Position numbers and translations under genes: made by a program
The notes under the pieces: model-generated
Database searches by the model: none
Told to the model about the DNA's origin: nothing
The model's input: only the letters and a program-made list of their open reading frames with translations
Assembly: GCF_029227915.1 (NCBI RefSeq)
Contig: NC_079886.1
Span: forward strand, 16,158,501 to 16,222,500
Length of the DNA stretch: 64,000 bases
Origin: Hydractinia symbiolongicarpus
Lineage: Eukaryota > Cnidaria > Hydrozoa > Anthoathecata > Hydractiniidae
Direction: 5' to 3'
Shown: positions 11,317-22,599 of the stretch, piece by piece
Layout of the letters: each line of letters starts with the position of its first letter
Numbering within the stretch: position 1 is the first letter of the stretch

Positions 11317-11741
11317 TCATTCTAAAATATACTTAACAGCAATGTCACAAGGGACAGAACGACAACTACCCATGTTGGTTATACAATATACCGCTATTGT
11401 ATTATCACACAATACTTTGATGTGGGTGTTGAAAACTGAGTCACATAATGACCTAAGTACAAAAAGAATAGCATTTAGCTCTAGTACATTTATATGCTGC
11501 TTCTGAGAATAAGCCACCAGTTTGTGATTTGGAACATACTGCACCCCACCCAAGCTTAAAAGCATCAGTAGAAATAGTCATGTTGAGGTTACCAAATGAG
11601 ATAGGACTGTATGATGAGGTAATATTGTCACACCACCACTGTGTATCTGCTATTGCATTAGCAGACAAAGTAGTGTATGATTCAAAATTGCCACAGTTTT
11701 TTCTTCATGAGTCTATCTTCAGACGTTATAAATCTCTATAA
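11317..11741 (-). pseudogene. RNase H domain of DIRS element
   Basis: Two overlapping minus-strand frames carry the domain. MTISTDAFKLGWGAVCSKSQ (11590-11530) provides the first Asp. HINVLELNAILFVLRSL provides Glu, and HIKVLCDNTIAVYCITNMG the second Asp, at 11500-11350. Upstream WWCDNI also fits DIRS polyproteins. A frameshift near 11520-11480 breaks the domain. This activity removes RNA from the RNA:DNA hybrid in reverse transcription. Confidence 0.8.
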
Positions 11742-11771
11742 TGAAGTTTTCCAAAAAACATAGCATGAAAA

Positions 11772-12080
11772 CTAGGGCTGAAGATTATTTTTTAAATCAG
11801 TTAAATACACTCTTATATTGACTGAATCGATGATGAAACCAAAGTATTCGAAGGTTTGAGTTGGAAGAAAATGTGATTTATCAGGATGTACAGAAAATCC
11901 CAAATCTCCTAATAAAGATACAATTCTCTTTATGTTTACAAAGTAGCCATTGCCAGACTTGTGCATGGTAATAAGGTCATCAATATAATAGGATGATCTT
12001 AAGATTACTCCTTTTTTAAGTAACCTGGTGATCTCTGATTTGATAAAATTGCTTCCATTAGCAGAGAAAGAACAATTCAA
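11772..12080 (-). pseudogene. reverse transcriptase remnant of DIRS element (YIDD)
   Basis: A finger-like start (FIKSEITRLLKKGVI) is joined directly to SSYYIDDLITMHKS. It continues GDLGFSVHPDKSHFLPTQTF, EYFGFIIDS and a LTDLK end. The YIDD box, 'LGFxVHPxKS' and 'FxGFxIDS' are conserved in DIRS RTs. The roughly 100 residues normally between GVI and YIDD are missing, indicating an internal deletion of motifs A and B. Confidence 0.8.
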
Positions 12081-12128
12081 TGACTTTGTTGTGGAGGATA
12101 TGATTGGTATTTCCTGCTGTTGTTGTAG

Positions 12129-12914
12129 CTATATGTACTGAATGAGGACAAGGCTAGCTTTAGAGGCTTCCTGCACTTCTCTCATACCCTTTTGTAAATC
12201 ATTCCCAATAAGGAATTCATTGCATGGTCTACTCGGGTTACATAGATCCTTGCATTGAGGGTTCAATGAGGTGCGAACATTTTGTTTTCTTTTATTATTT
12301 AGGTCTGTACTGACTGACTCGAGTAGTGTTATTGCATCAAGACAATTCATGACAACATATTTCGAATTCAAGGACTTTTTCCCCTCATCAGACTGTAAAA
12401 CATTTTCAACCACCTCTATAATGGCTGATGTTGCACTCAACATTGTTTGCTGTTTTTTATACATATTTCTTTCATTACGTTTTTGAATTTCTGAAAAACT
12501 TTTGAGATTAAAAACGCATTTGTTCATCTTCGACACAGCCCTTTTATTACAGTCTTTAGGCAGCAAGTGTCTTTTCCCTATCTTCTTTTTCACCTCTGGA
12601 GTAAGACATTTTTCCAGGAAATGAGCTGTAGTGGCAACATTTTCTTTGATTTTTCCACCAAGGTGTAATGACTGTGGCATTTCATTATCCACTTGTAACA
12701 GGATGTCTTTTGCAGCATCCAAATCACGGTAGCTTTTGACAGCATGCTTATTTGGAGTAAATAAATCTGGCATATTATCTCCAGGTATAGTGTTCTCAAG
12801 GGAATGCCTAGGTAAGTTATTTTCATCATTGTTGACATTATCATGCTCAGTAGAAGTATCTCCTGGTATATTATCCTCGCCATCAACATTATCCTCGCCA
12901 TCAATCATCGTCAT
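12129..12914 (-). CDS. gag-like ORF1 of DIRS element (possible fusion with Tigger tail)
   Basis: A 261-codon open frame. The first about 40 residues are acidic with an imperfect repeat (DGEDNVDGEDN). The middle is helical and Lys-rich (PEVKKKIGKRHLLPKDCNKR). The C-terminus (LNPQCKDLCNPSRPCNEFLI, GNDLQKGMREVQEASKAS) resembles the conserved end of DIRS ORF1 proteins. The start abuts the 3' end of the Tigger transposase, whose acidic tail (SEESVEKALNDDDD) runs into it in another frame. The first acidic residues may therefore belong to Tigger rather than gag. Confidence 0.55.
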   Translation of the reverse strand: MTMIDGEDNVDGEDNIPGDTSTEHDNVNNDENNLPRHSLENTIPGDNMPDLFTPNKHAVKSYRDLDAAKDILLQVDNEMPQSLHLGGKIKENVATTAHFLEKCLTPEVKKKIGKRHLLPKDCNKRAVSKMNKCVFNLKSFSEIQKRNERNMYKKQQTMLSATSAIIEVVENVLQSDEGKKSLNSKYVVMNCLDAITLLESVSTDLNNKRKQNVRTSLNPQCKDLCNPSRPCNEFLIGNDLQKGMREVQEASKASLVLIQYI

Positions 12915-12919
12915 CGTTT

Positions 12920-14623
12920 AAAGCCTTCTCGACAGACTCTTCAGAAATACCGGAATTTTTGAAACAGTTCAAAAAGTTCGGTCAGGAATAGAACCCCAAG
13001 CCTTGTTGAGCATTGCTATTGGTGTTAAGATTTGAAACTTCGGCAGCTGCTTTTCTTTCTCTAAGTTATCAAGTTGCTTATTAACTGAAAGAGAACGATA
13101 CTTAGCTTTGAGTGCTCTGATAACCCCCCGGTCCATAGGCTTCGTTACCGATGATGTGTTAGATGGAAGAAAGATGAATTCAACCCAAACGTGTGGGTGA
13201 GCAGGACAGTTATCCATAACCTAAGCGATTTTCCTATTTTTGACACCAAAACTACGGTCAAGGTCCTTGACCCATTCTTCAAAAAAGTCGGACGACATCC
13301 AACCTTTTGGCTGGGCTCGGTAACGACACGGAATACTTTTAATACTTTTGAAACTTCTTGGATTTTTTTTGCTTTTCCAATGACAAACACTGACAGTCTT
13401 TCACCTTTTGCATTTCCCGCTGCCACCCCGGTCAATCGAACTTTGCTATACTTGCCACCACACAGTTTTCTTTCTTAAAGTGAAAGGTCTTATTTGGAAG
13501 GCAGTGATAAAACAGACCGTATCCATCAGCATTGAAGATGTTTTCAAGTGGGTATCTGGTACGGATTGTCGGTAGCATCTCTTTTGTAACTGATTTAGAT
13601 TCGTCCACAATGGTCTTAAAGGATATTCCATACCTGTAAATAAGAAAGAAAAAAAAGTAAGTGGAACCCATGCCATTGGCAATATTTTTCAACTACGTAA
13701 TCTAAGCATGGCCACTATAAAACCATCGATCCAAGACATATTCATTAATCAAGACGAAATAATACCGATCGTCTTGAACAGGACATATGAAATTGAAGAA
13801 GGTACCGTCACGTTTAATTTTCACAGCAGAAGAAAATTACATCAGTATCTCAAAGAAAGATATTATAGCAAGAAATATGTACTTAGTAAATTAATATTTT
13901 AGTAATCAAAAAAAACAAACATTTCTTTCACTTGTTTAACCAGCCATCTGATGCTTGGAATTTCTCAAAGTTCAATTCTTTCGCATAATAAAGGGCTTTT
14001 TCCTTGATATGGATGCCACTAACAGGAACATTTTCAGCTTGTATACGTGTGAACCATTTCAATACAGCTTTATTAACTTGCTCGTGTGTATCAGGCTTCA
14101 TTCGTTTGGTATTGGCATTTTCATTTTCATAACCCTCAAAAACCTTTTCCTTGTTTTTTTCCAGATCAAAAGCGTATTAGACCAGATACCAAATGATTGT
14201 GCCACTTCTTTATTGGACTTCCCTTTTTCTAACTCCAACAAGCTTTGTACTTTGTCTCTAGCTTTTGATTTACATGGAGTCGCGTAGCCATTTTGAACGA
14301 GAAGTAAGACGCAGTTCATCAAACTATCAAACGCAATTTTATCAAAAAGTTAAAACATTTGAATTGAAATTTGAATTTCGAAAATAAAAATTCGAATGTA
14401 TTAACGGTTAGTTTACACGCCGATAATTTGAATTATCGAGAGTATTTTATCGAGGAAACCTAAAATTTTGTTCGAATTATAGAGGTTTTCAAATTAAAGA
14501 AATTCGAATTAAAGAAAGTAAGTTATAAGAGTTTCTTAACGAAAATTGACGGTGACTTTAAATTCGTTTGAATTAAAAAAAGATTCGAATAATAGAGATT
14601 CGAATTAGAGAGAGAGTCGACTG
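12920..14623 (-). mobile_element. Tigger/pogo DNA transposon with decayed DDE-1 transposase
   Basis: Minus strand. The CENP-B-type N-terminal helix-turn-helix is at 14322-14150 (EKGKSNKEVAQSFGIWSNTL), with a second HTH around 14100-13930. The catalytic core follows: NADGYGLFYHCLPNKTFHFK (13590-13470), TGVAAGNAKGERLSVFVIGK (13435-13370), MDNCPAHPHV (13217) and FLPSNTSSVTKPMDRGVIRA (about 13165-13105). Several frameshifts separate these, and the first Asp is NADG rather than the usual NxDE. The right end is TA (14624-14625) next to CAGTCGACTCTCTCTAATTCGAA, a typical Tigger terminal repeat. The left end is truncated against the DIRS gag ORF. Confidence 0.85.
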
Positions 14624-14817
14624 TACATGTATAGGGTATAAGCATAGTCATACGAAAAAAAGATAGTTTGGAAAATAACAATAGCTTATTGTTCTACACA
14701 TATTCATTGCGGTTTTGACTCGTTCCATACCCCAAACCATGCACAGAATTTAAAAATGGCGGCATGTACTTAATGTTTAAGAAGTTCTGTTACTGATTTT
14801 CCTCTTGTTTTCTTGCA

Positions 14818-16330
14818 ATATGCCTGGCAAATATTGTGCAATTTATGGTTGTTCAATCTCCAGGAGAAACGCTGAAATCAGTTTTTTTAAAATACCAAAG
14901 GAAAGAAATGATTTTAACTATAAAATGGGCAGCAGAACTTATCAACATCATAACCAAAGATCGTGTTGTTGACAATGTGCTAAAAGTTAAAATCGACGAT
15001 AAAGACCATAAAAAGCTATGGATTTGTGATCAACACTTCACCACCAACCAGATGTGGATTTACTCTGATCAAAAAAAGCTTAAGGAAGGAGAGTTACCAA
15101 CCTTAAATTTGCTTGTAAAGAACACTTTTACCTCACCCCCAGAACCACCTCGTTCATCTATTTCAATACATAAGTGAGAAGAATGCCGACGTCAGATTGG
15201 AGTACGCGTATAAAACCCGTATAAAGATTTTTCTGACTTCAAAAACCGTGTTTTTAAACTTTCTCTTGGGGATTTTTGGAAGGTAGAAGCAGTGGCTGCT
15301 AAATTTAGTTTATGCCATATTTAAAACACAGGAACATGTTTTGCCAAAATTTGAGATCTTTGTTGAAGATTCATTGTTGTTTACATTTTGTGTTTTCGGA
15401 TGGATGTTGCCAGAAGATCATGAAGTGTACAAGAAGTATGGTAGATCGTTTTTTACATGACATTTTCAAATTTTGAGTTAGGAAAGTCAAAGTTATGTCC
15501 TGGTATTCAAATACCTGACCCTGTAAAAGCAAGTTACTTTCAAAAACATGTGATTCCAAAAACATTTGACTATTTCAGTTTTACTCATTCTTCATCAAAA
15601 TCAAACTTGCATCAAGTGGAATACCATCGTGCATTGTGCTAACCCTACTTGACATGCAAAAGCAGTGTTGCAAAAGTTGTCAAGCATTGAATTTAAGAAC
15701 AAAGTGTGAAATTAATACGAAGAAAAGTAAGCTAGAAGTCCCAGATAAATTAAATGCTTTATAAAATTTACATCACTTGAACGAGAGAAACTCACCTTAC
15801 AAAAGCAACGACTTAAATGTAAACAGCTTGAACACCAAATTGAACAAATGAAATCTGCTTTAGAGAACTGTAGTGAGAGTATAAGTCCACAGATAGGTGA
15901 AGATTTGACATAAATTTTTCCAAAACTGATCAACTAAATATTCCACCTTTTGTGCAATTATTTTGGAAGGAACAGCAGAAATATTTGAGATGTTTCAGTC
16001 CATTCAGTGTCAGATATCATCCAATGATTATCAAATTCTGTTTAAACCTTGCTGCTAAGTCATCATCAGCATGTAATGATTTACGATATGATCCTAAAAC
16101 GGGTAATGGTATTTCGGCTCTTCCAAGTTCACGAACATTACGTGAATATAGAAATTACATTCGACCAACACGTGGTTTTAATCCAGCTATCATAAATGCA
16201 CTGGCCAAAAACAGCTGACTTTCAATCCTCTGAACGATTTGTTTCTATACTGTTTGATATTTGTAAAACTTGAAATCACAAAACAATCTTGCAACATTTT
16301 AAATACCAATGTCTTGCTATTAATTGATGT
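14818..16330 (+). pseudogene. THAP-domain P-element-like transposase, 5' half
   Basis: ATG at 14821 (GCCTGGCAAA) opens a THAP C2CH zinc finger. The first Cys pair is in YCAIYGCSISRRN. After a frameshift near 14890 come IITKDRVVDNVLKVK and LWICDQHF (second Cys/His), ending GELPTLNL. Decayed central sequence follows to 15900. A transposase core is at 15940-16218 (VQLFWKEQQKYLRC; RYHPMIIKFCLNLAAKSSSA; YIRPTRGFNPAIINAL), with a short continuation to about 16330. THAP plus this core is the layout of P-element/THAP9-like transposases. It carries multiple frame breaks, and the 3' half lies inverted next to it. Confidence 0.75.
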
Positions 16331-17210
16331 AACAAATGATTTGGTGTGTTTTCGAAATATTTTCTCACACTGAATAATTATTTTTTGGGTATGTGAACTT
16401 GTTTACCATAATCCTCCTCTATCTCTTATTTCGATGTATCTTTGGGAAATATCTGAATCAACTTTATAAGCTAGTAAAATTGACAAGTATTGTTTTTGAA
16501 ATATGTTGTTATGTTTTGAATATTTGTACTTCTTGTAAAGCTTGTGAATAATAAAACCTGCCAAATATTGTAAGACTTTGATTTCTTTTTCTGAAAGATT
16601 TGAAGCAGTAGTTAAAGTTGTGCTCTCATTGGAGGATGGAATAACATTGTTGTCACCAGAAAGATGTACTAACATAACATTAGCAACTTCGGTTAACAAA
16701 ATATTTGTAAGAGTGATATCTTCAAACTTTGTAGGAAGCAAACTTTCAGAGAGAAAGAATCGAGCATAAAATCGAGCATAAAAACTTTCAGCATTTCCTT
16801 TATATCCTTCTATAGTATTTTTGAAGTGATTCCAAAGTTGAAGGAAATTGTCTGAGTTGAAAAACAAAATTTTCGATGTAAATTTTGCCCTAACTTCTTC
16901 TGGTAAGCACATGTCGTTTGAGCATTTAATAGCACAGTTTTCACTATCTTATTAAGTTGAAGTGGGTGGAACTTCTTGAGAATGTTTTCTTTCTTTTGGT
17001 TTAACTGTGATATAGATGGGGTAACTTCAAGTGGAGCTATGATGGTGTGCTTTGTGTTTTTGTGTCTTGTGAGTCCTTGTGTTTTACAAACTTTATCACA
17101 CAAGTTACATTTAAAACTTTTTTCTAATGACTCTTCAATCAGAAGGGAATCTAAATCTTTATCAATTTCAAAATCTTCATCAAAATGCCACCATCAAGCA
17201 AGTAATATAA
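16265..17210 (-). pseudogene. THAP transposase 3' half (inverted) with C2H2 finger
   Basis: Minus strand, 17200 to 16265. An acidic stretch (IDKDLDSLLIEESLEKS) precedes a C2H2 finger FKCNLCDKVCKTQGLTRHKN with its final His at about 17055. After a frameshift near 16910 a 169-codon frame reads MCLPEEVRAKF and PTKFEDITLTNILLTEVANV. It continues IKVLQYLAGFIIHKLYKKYK and ends RDRGGLW. Past a stop come KIFRKHTKSFVTSINSKTL and KMLQDCFVISSF. Inference: it is the C-terminal half of the transposase whose N-terminal half is on the plus strand, meeting tail-to-tail at about 16220-16270. 16755-16780 holds a 12-bp duplication. Confidence 0.6.
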
Positions 17211-17259
17211 GTCGCCTAGATCTTCGCCCTCCAAATTTTGTGCAAGGTTAGCGTACCAT

Positions 17260-18985
17260 CGCAAAATTCTCTGATTTAATCTCAAAACAATAAGGGCGAC
17301 CCTTTTTTCGTATGACCATGGTATAAGGAATAAGGTATTTCACAAAATTATTTTGAAACAAGAATAAATAGAGTATATACTTTTTAGGAAATTATTATAT
17401 TTTTTACATGATAATAAATTAGCTAAATTGAACACTTTTTTATTGCAATGATTTACAGTCATTACATATAATGTTCTTGAAACAGCGTAAGTGTATATGG
17501 TTATGACGAAATAGTTAATAAATAGAACGCGAATTTTCTTTGAGATGATAAAGTATTCAAAGGCGGAGAAAAAGACAATTAAGCCGTGTATTGAGACACA
17601 GGCGACATTTAATTTGAAGTAATTAAAAAACAGTTTCTCATCAGAGCAGGAAGTAGAGTCACTGTTAATGTGAGGCTATCTTACCACAGAAAGTTTCGTA
17701 TGATAGTAAACCACGTCACAAACAGGGTTAAAAATTAATTGAGAAAAAATACTTTTTCTAACTTACATTTAGCTATAATTTTCCTGGGATTTAATTTATT
17801 TAGAAAATATGCCAGTGTTGTCATGGTAAAATGCTTTTATAAGCTTTAGGGGACCTTTGTTGGTTTAAATATTGTTACATTATTTTTTGTTGGGGTCATT
17901 AGTGTGACTACATTCTCAGCAATTATAAAATTCTTTGCCATTTGTACAAATTTGTACCGTTGGCAAAAAATTCAATGTCAAATGAATAATAACTATAGAA
18001 AAGATTTCTGTTTTACAAATTTTACAGGGTTTTTACGTTCCTTTCTTTATGAAGACCCATTGCCTGATTTCCGACAAAAAAGCAGGTCGTCCTAAACCAC
18101 TTACGAATCTGTAGTCTACAAATAACAAATGCAATGTATTTATATAGACGTGTTTTTGACTGCATGTAATAAGCTATACACGCAACCTAATTTTGATGAA
18201 TAATCAAATCACAGTTCAGTGCGGCCTTATTATGGCAAAAAAGGAAGATGCAACGACGTTACGCTGACGAAAACCATTTTGGAATTGATAGTGCTTAAAT
18301 TCGGGGGTCTCTTTTTGCCCGTTTTATTTTCGAAATAATATTTATTTATACAAATATTTTATTTTAAGAAGGTTTTTAGTATGCATCTTGAACTTGATAT
18401 CAATTTCAAGACGAAAGTTAAAGTACAGGAAAATACGATTTGGGTGTAATATCACCCCCCTTGGGCGAAAGAAAAGCGCAAACTAAATGAACATATCATT
18501 CAGGGGTAATGTAACTGTGATTGTGCCTATTATAATAAAAAAGAAAATGCAATAGAACATCCCAAAAGCAGACTTTTTAGGGATAAAGTATATTTTTGAT
18601 CTGAAACATTACCAAATTGGATATATTTTTTGTTTCAAACTCTTCCATCCTCTTTCATTATTCCCAACACGGGATCAAGCGAAAGCCTTCGCTGGATAAG
18701 AATAAAGATAATCTTCTTGTCAAATGAACATACAACTGTTGTGAAGAAGTAAATGAGTAGAAAAAAGTGTTCGCTAATGTCCGCTTTGTGGAGATCAATT
18801 TCAGGTATAATTTAATGCGAGTTCTTTTTGCTTTAGAAAGGTGTTTTATTTAGAAGAGGGCTTGCGTTGTGGTGTTTCTTGAAGCATTCAAAAGGTAAAA
18901 AAATAACTGTCCGCCTACAGGGAACTTTTAGACTTTCTTGTTTCTGGCAAGCAGTATGTGAATTTGGTAAGAACATTGTGGCGTC
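17260..18985. other. gene-free stretch
   Basis: No coding motif on either strand. Frame 17904-18095 is unconvincing. AT-rich with no long repeat noticed. Confidence 0.5.
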
Positions 18986-19033
18986 ACATTTGTTATTTAA
19001 GAATTAAACTATGATTATTGTTTCTTTATTAAC

Positions 19034-19065
19034 AATGTATTTCGGATAAATATATCCAACATCAG
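19034..19065 (-). ncRNA. hammerhead-like core, inverted 5' copy
   Basis: Minus strand CTGATGT, stem II TGGATA-TATCC, then GAAATACATTG. The last base of CUGANGA is U here, which should abolish activity. It is the inverted counterpart of the 3' copy at 21790. Confidence 0.5.
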
Positions 19066-19442
19066 GTCTAAAAGCAAATTAAAACGGTTAAAAAACGGTA
19101 TAAAATATTCACAATTCCTATATACATATATCATACAACAATCATAACTACATCCAACGTTATGATGAAAGCTAAATTAAATTTTGATTACTAACGCTCG
19201 GCTTCTATACTCATCGTTTGTATTCAAAATAGGTTTTATATAATTGCTCATTAACGCCTCGACAGTCATTAAAGGATATACGGAGTGTGTTGTGGAGCAT
19301 AAGATCGACATACGGGATAAATTTATCCGAAATATATTGTTAATAAAGAAATAATAATTATTGTTGGTTTAATTCTTAAATAAGAAATGTAACGCCACAA
19401 TGTTCTTATCATATTCGTTGTTTATATTGGAATTGAAACCAA

Positions 19443-21650
19443 ATGGTTTATGGAAACTCTTTAAAACATCTAAGGAAGAAAATCAGTCATGGTCTACGTA
19501 TCAATTTCCTGAAGAACTGTTCAAAAGCGAATGTTATTCCGAACTTTCTAAAGTTTCGGATTCCTGAAAATGGCTGTTTTGACGATAAAATAGTAGAAGA
19601 TATCCAATTACGTCTCTTAAGAAAAAAATTATTTAAAGCTAAAGGCGAACAGCCTTCTGTAGATGAGAAACTGATGAAATTCAGAAATGATTTAAGAACG
19701 ATTATTGAGACAAAACTCTTACCATCACTTATACTACATACAAGAATTCATAACAAGCTATATGAAAATGAGCACAGACAGAGGATAAATGAAAATCTTA
19801 TACGACTATGTAATGAACAGGATAAACATTGTTTAATATTGATAACACAGTAATTTGTTACCAGTTAGAAAATATCCCACCGAGATACGTTTTTGACACA
19901 TTAGCACTTGGTCCAAGAAATGCTGTCTTTGGAAGATTCAATAGGAATGATGTCTTTGTGGAGCTAGACGACCTGATATCTGCAGAAGACAAAAGGTGGA
20001 TGAAGATGTTATTACTGACATAAACGTTAAAACATTAGGTTATGTCAAACAATGTAACAAACAGAAAGGATCAAGAAATGTGAAAATGACAAACGAATAC
20101 CTGAAAGAGAATAACTTGATTGGCTTGCCTTTCCACAAGAGCATCGGAATTTGCATCATGAAGGTTGGAACTTACAATATAAAAATGAAGACTATTACTG
20201 ATGTACCGCAATTTGAAAAGCTTGTCCGACGAAGAAAGAACGAAAAACACCCTATTCTTAAAGAAGAGGAAAGAATCATATTGGAGTTAAAGTCAATGAA
20301 AGATGCTAATAAAATCTCGGACGCTTTGTATGACAAAATGAAACCAATAGGTAGCCAACCACCACGCTTGTATGGTCTAGCAAAAGTACACAAGAAAGAC
20401 ACGCCTCTTCGCCCAGTTCTATCCATGCCAGGCTCTGCGTATCATAAAATTGGTAAGCAAGTCTCCGATTGGTTGTCAATGTTCGATGAATGTAATATCA
20501 ATTCATCTACGAAAGACATCTCAGAGCTTTATCCCGAGTCCAGCTAGGTAGAAATGAAGAACTTATCAGTTTTGATGTGAAATCCTTGTACACAACGTAC
20601 CACTCAATGAAGCCATAGAAGATTGTACCGAACTGCTATACTCAGGCAAATACGAAAAAATTAAAAGTCTTGTTTCTTTATGTAGCCGCGACGTGATTAT
20701 GTTGACACACGATGGTTTATTACAAGCAAAGCGATGGCTCAGCTATGGGAAGCCCACCCGCCTCACAACTAGCAAATGGATGGCTCAGTAAGTTCGATTC
20801 TACCATAAAAGATAATGCTGAGTTATACTCAAGGTATATGGATGATGTTTTAAGAAACATCAGCCGTAATAACATTGATGAAAAACTCCAACAAATTAAC
20901 AACCTACATCTTTCACTTGAATTTACTATAGAACGAGAAGGAGAGAATGCATCTATACCTTTCCTAGATATGTTAATTTGTTGTTCGAACAACGCTTTAT
21001 CGTGCAAATGGTATACAAAGCCTACGGACACCGGTTTATTTCATAAAATTCATCGAGTTTGTAGCACATGGTTGAATTTTCATCAAAGTTTGGAAAAGGC
21101 TAAAATAATTCTTGAGAATAATCAATGGCCAAAGTCTTTTTACGATCCAATAATTGCAAAAACGATGTCAAAAACTGTTGAAGATACTAACAATATAAAT
21201 GCACCAGTAGAAACAGCTGCGAAAGAAGAACCCGAAAATACGCTGATATGCATACAGTATCGCGGACAAGTCTCAGAGAAATTCGAACAGTCCTTGAGAA
21301 AACTAGATGTCCCGTGCAAAATCATCTACACTTCGAGAAAGTTAAAAACGTGTTTGCCTCTGTTGAAGCCGCAAGTCAAAAAATGTTTCAAAAGTCGTGT
21401 GGTCTACAAAATGTCCACGATGTGAATGGTGCTATGTTGGACAACCGAGCCGACATTTGGCCACGCAGCTAAAGGAACACAATCGAGTTGGTCCTGTGGG
21501 AGAACATTGTAAAGAATGTAATTCTATGTTATCAATGGAACATATGTCGATCTTATGCTCTACAACACGCTCCGTATATCATTTAATGACTCTCGAGGCG
21601 TTAATGATCAATTATATAAAACCTATTTTGAATGCAAAAGATGAGTAAAG
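19443..21650 (+). pseudogene. Penelope-like RT with C-terminal GIY-YIG nuclease, frameshifted
   Basis: Blocks in order on the plus strand: an N-terminal helical region (19443-19853); PRYVFDTLALGPRNAVFGRF (19880-19940); a 183-codon frame 19996-20547 with RLYGLAKVHKKDTPLRPVLS (RT motifs 1-2); then GSAMGSPPASQLAN (motif B, about 20727) and RYMDDVLRNI (catalytic YMDD-type box, about 20836). The C-terminus is a GIY-YIG nuclease start CPRCEWCYVGQPSRHLATQL and a later H/C pair (VGEHCKEC) at 21397-21515, ending LEALMINYIKPILNAKDE. Two or more frameshifts, around 19850, 19990, 20550-20710 and 21400, break it. Catalytic motifs are otherwise intact. Confidence 0.9.
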
Positions 21651-21789
21651 AAGCCGAGCGTTAGTAATCAAAATTTAATTTAGCTTTTATCATAACGTTG
21701 GGTGTAGTTATGATTGTTGTATGATATATGTATATAGGAATTGTGAATATTTTATACCGTTTTTTAACCGTTTTAATTTGCTTTTAGAC

Positions 21790-21821
21790 CTGATGATGGA
21801 TAAATTTATCCGAAATATATT
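21790..21821 (+). ncRNA. hammerhead-like ribozyme core in PLE 3' tail
   Basis: CTGATGA (21790-21796), one extra T, stem II GGATA/TATCC with loop AATT, then GAAATATATTG. The conserved CUGANGA and GAAA boxes are both intact. The AUAUAU that follows GAAA is self-complementary, so stem III could form between two molecules. The upstream GAC pairs with the downstream GUU as a short stem I. The unpaired T before stem II is shared with the copy at 6372, so it may be a lineage feature. Function is inferred, not shown. Confidence 0.6.
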
Positions 21822-21940
21822 GTTAATAAAGAAATAATAATCATTGTTGGTTTAATTCTTAAATAACAATATGTGAATTGATTCTTTTTTCTTAAACATT
21901 TAGCACGAGAATGCCATTAATGTCTCTGTGACTCTAAGTG

Positions 21941-22008
21941 GATATCTTGGTTGCCCTTACAAGACCTTTATTGAAAACAGTAAATAAGAGAAACTGATAG
22001 ACTATGCG
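21941..22008. repeat. direct repeat, copy A (upstream of secreted-peptide gene)
   Basis: Shares GATATCTTGG, CAAGACC, ATTGAAAACAGTAAAT and CTGATAGACTAT with 23151-23263, in the same order and orientation. The two copies bracket the small secreted-peptide gene. Confidence 0.7.
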
Positions 22009-22511
22009 CTACTAACAATCTTAATAAATATATGTATTTTCATGCTAACATAAAATGACGCAGGGATTATCTAAACGTAAAAGTCGTTAATTTTACGCCT
22101 TCTTCCTCGAAATAAAACATTACCTTTCCGAAAAACAAGGATATGTTTTCTCTTGACTTCACCAGATATTTTGTTTCTATTCTGACAATGTTATTACTAA
22201 ATATTTTCCGCTTTTGGTAATGATAAATAATTAGTAATTAGTAGTTTGAGGTAATATTAAAGCATCGACAAAAAAAGTTTTCCTAGATGTTCTGACCTTT
22301 TCATGACCCTTTGTCATACCTAGACAATTAGTCGAAAATTTAGTCTCACGTCAAAGTTGTAACAAAAAGTTTCGGTGAGGTGATACCATTGGTAAGTTCA
22401 TGCTCTGTGTCACTTTTGACCTATACTAATTTCTTCTGATCAATTCAAGATCGTTAAACATTTAATGTCATGACATTTTTTTTCAATTTTTTTTTAATTA
22501 CGAAACACATA

Positions 22512-22518
22512 TATAAAA
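22512..22518 (+). promoter_or_regulatory. TATA box of the secreted-peptide gene
   Basis: TATAAAA in ACACATATATAAAAGACATT, about 88 bases upstream of the ATG. It would place transcription start near 22543 and leave a 5' UTR of roughly 55 bases. The AT-rich background makes chance matches common. Confidence 0.45.
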
Positions 22519-22599
22519 GACATTTATACAACGAGTAGAAATAAAAGGAAATTTCTCATGAAACAGTACATAGCTTAGCTTGTAACTAAAGAACACGTC

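Larger units (their letters stand above)
9255..12914 (-). mobile_element. DIRS-type tyrosine-recombinase retrotransposon, decayed
   Basis: Order on the minus strand: gag-like ORF (12914-12129), RT remnant with YIDD (12080-11772), RNase H (11741-11317), a further conserved domain (about 11270 and 10510-10140) and a tyrosine recombinase (10003-9255). This gag-RT-RH-YR order defines DIRS/Ngaro elements. The element lacks part of the RT, contains stops and frameshifts, is interrupted by a MITE at 10515-11263, and is truncated at its 3' end. There the recombinase frame (STIARWNCKMLQAAGV) runs directly into the Cys-rich membrane gene fragment near 9250. Confidence 0.85.
18988..21885 (+). mobile_element. 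Penelope-like element with inverted 5' tail and direct pLTR remnants
   Basis: 18988-19312 is an inverted copy of the element's own 3' end (21540-21870): the same TTAAGAATTAAAC, TTAACAAT and TATACCGTTTTT strings occur in reverse complement. It is followed at 19313-19395 by a direct copy of the extreme 3' tail (GGATAAATTTATCCGAAATATATTG). The broken ORF (19443-21650) and the 3' tail follow. An inverted tail piece plus direct pseudo-LTR is the published terminal architecture of Penelope-like elements. The two tail copies differ at few positions, suggesting a fairly young insertion. Confidence 0.9.
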
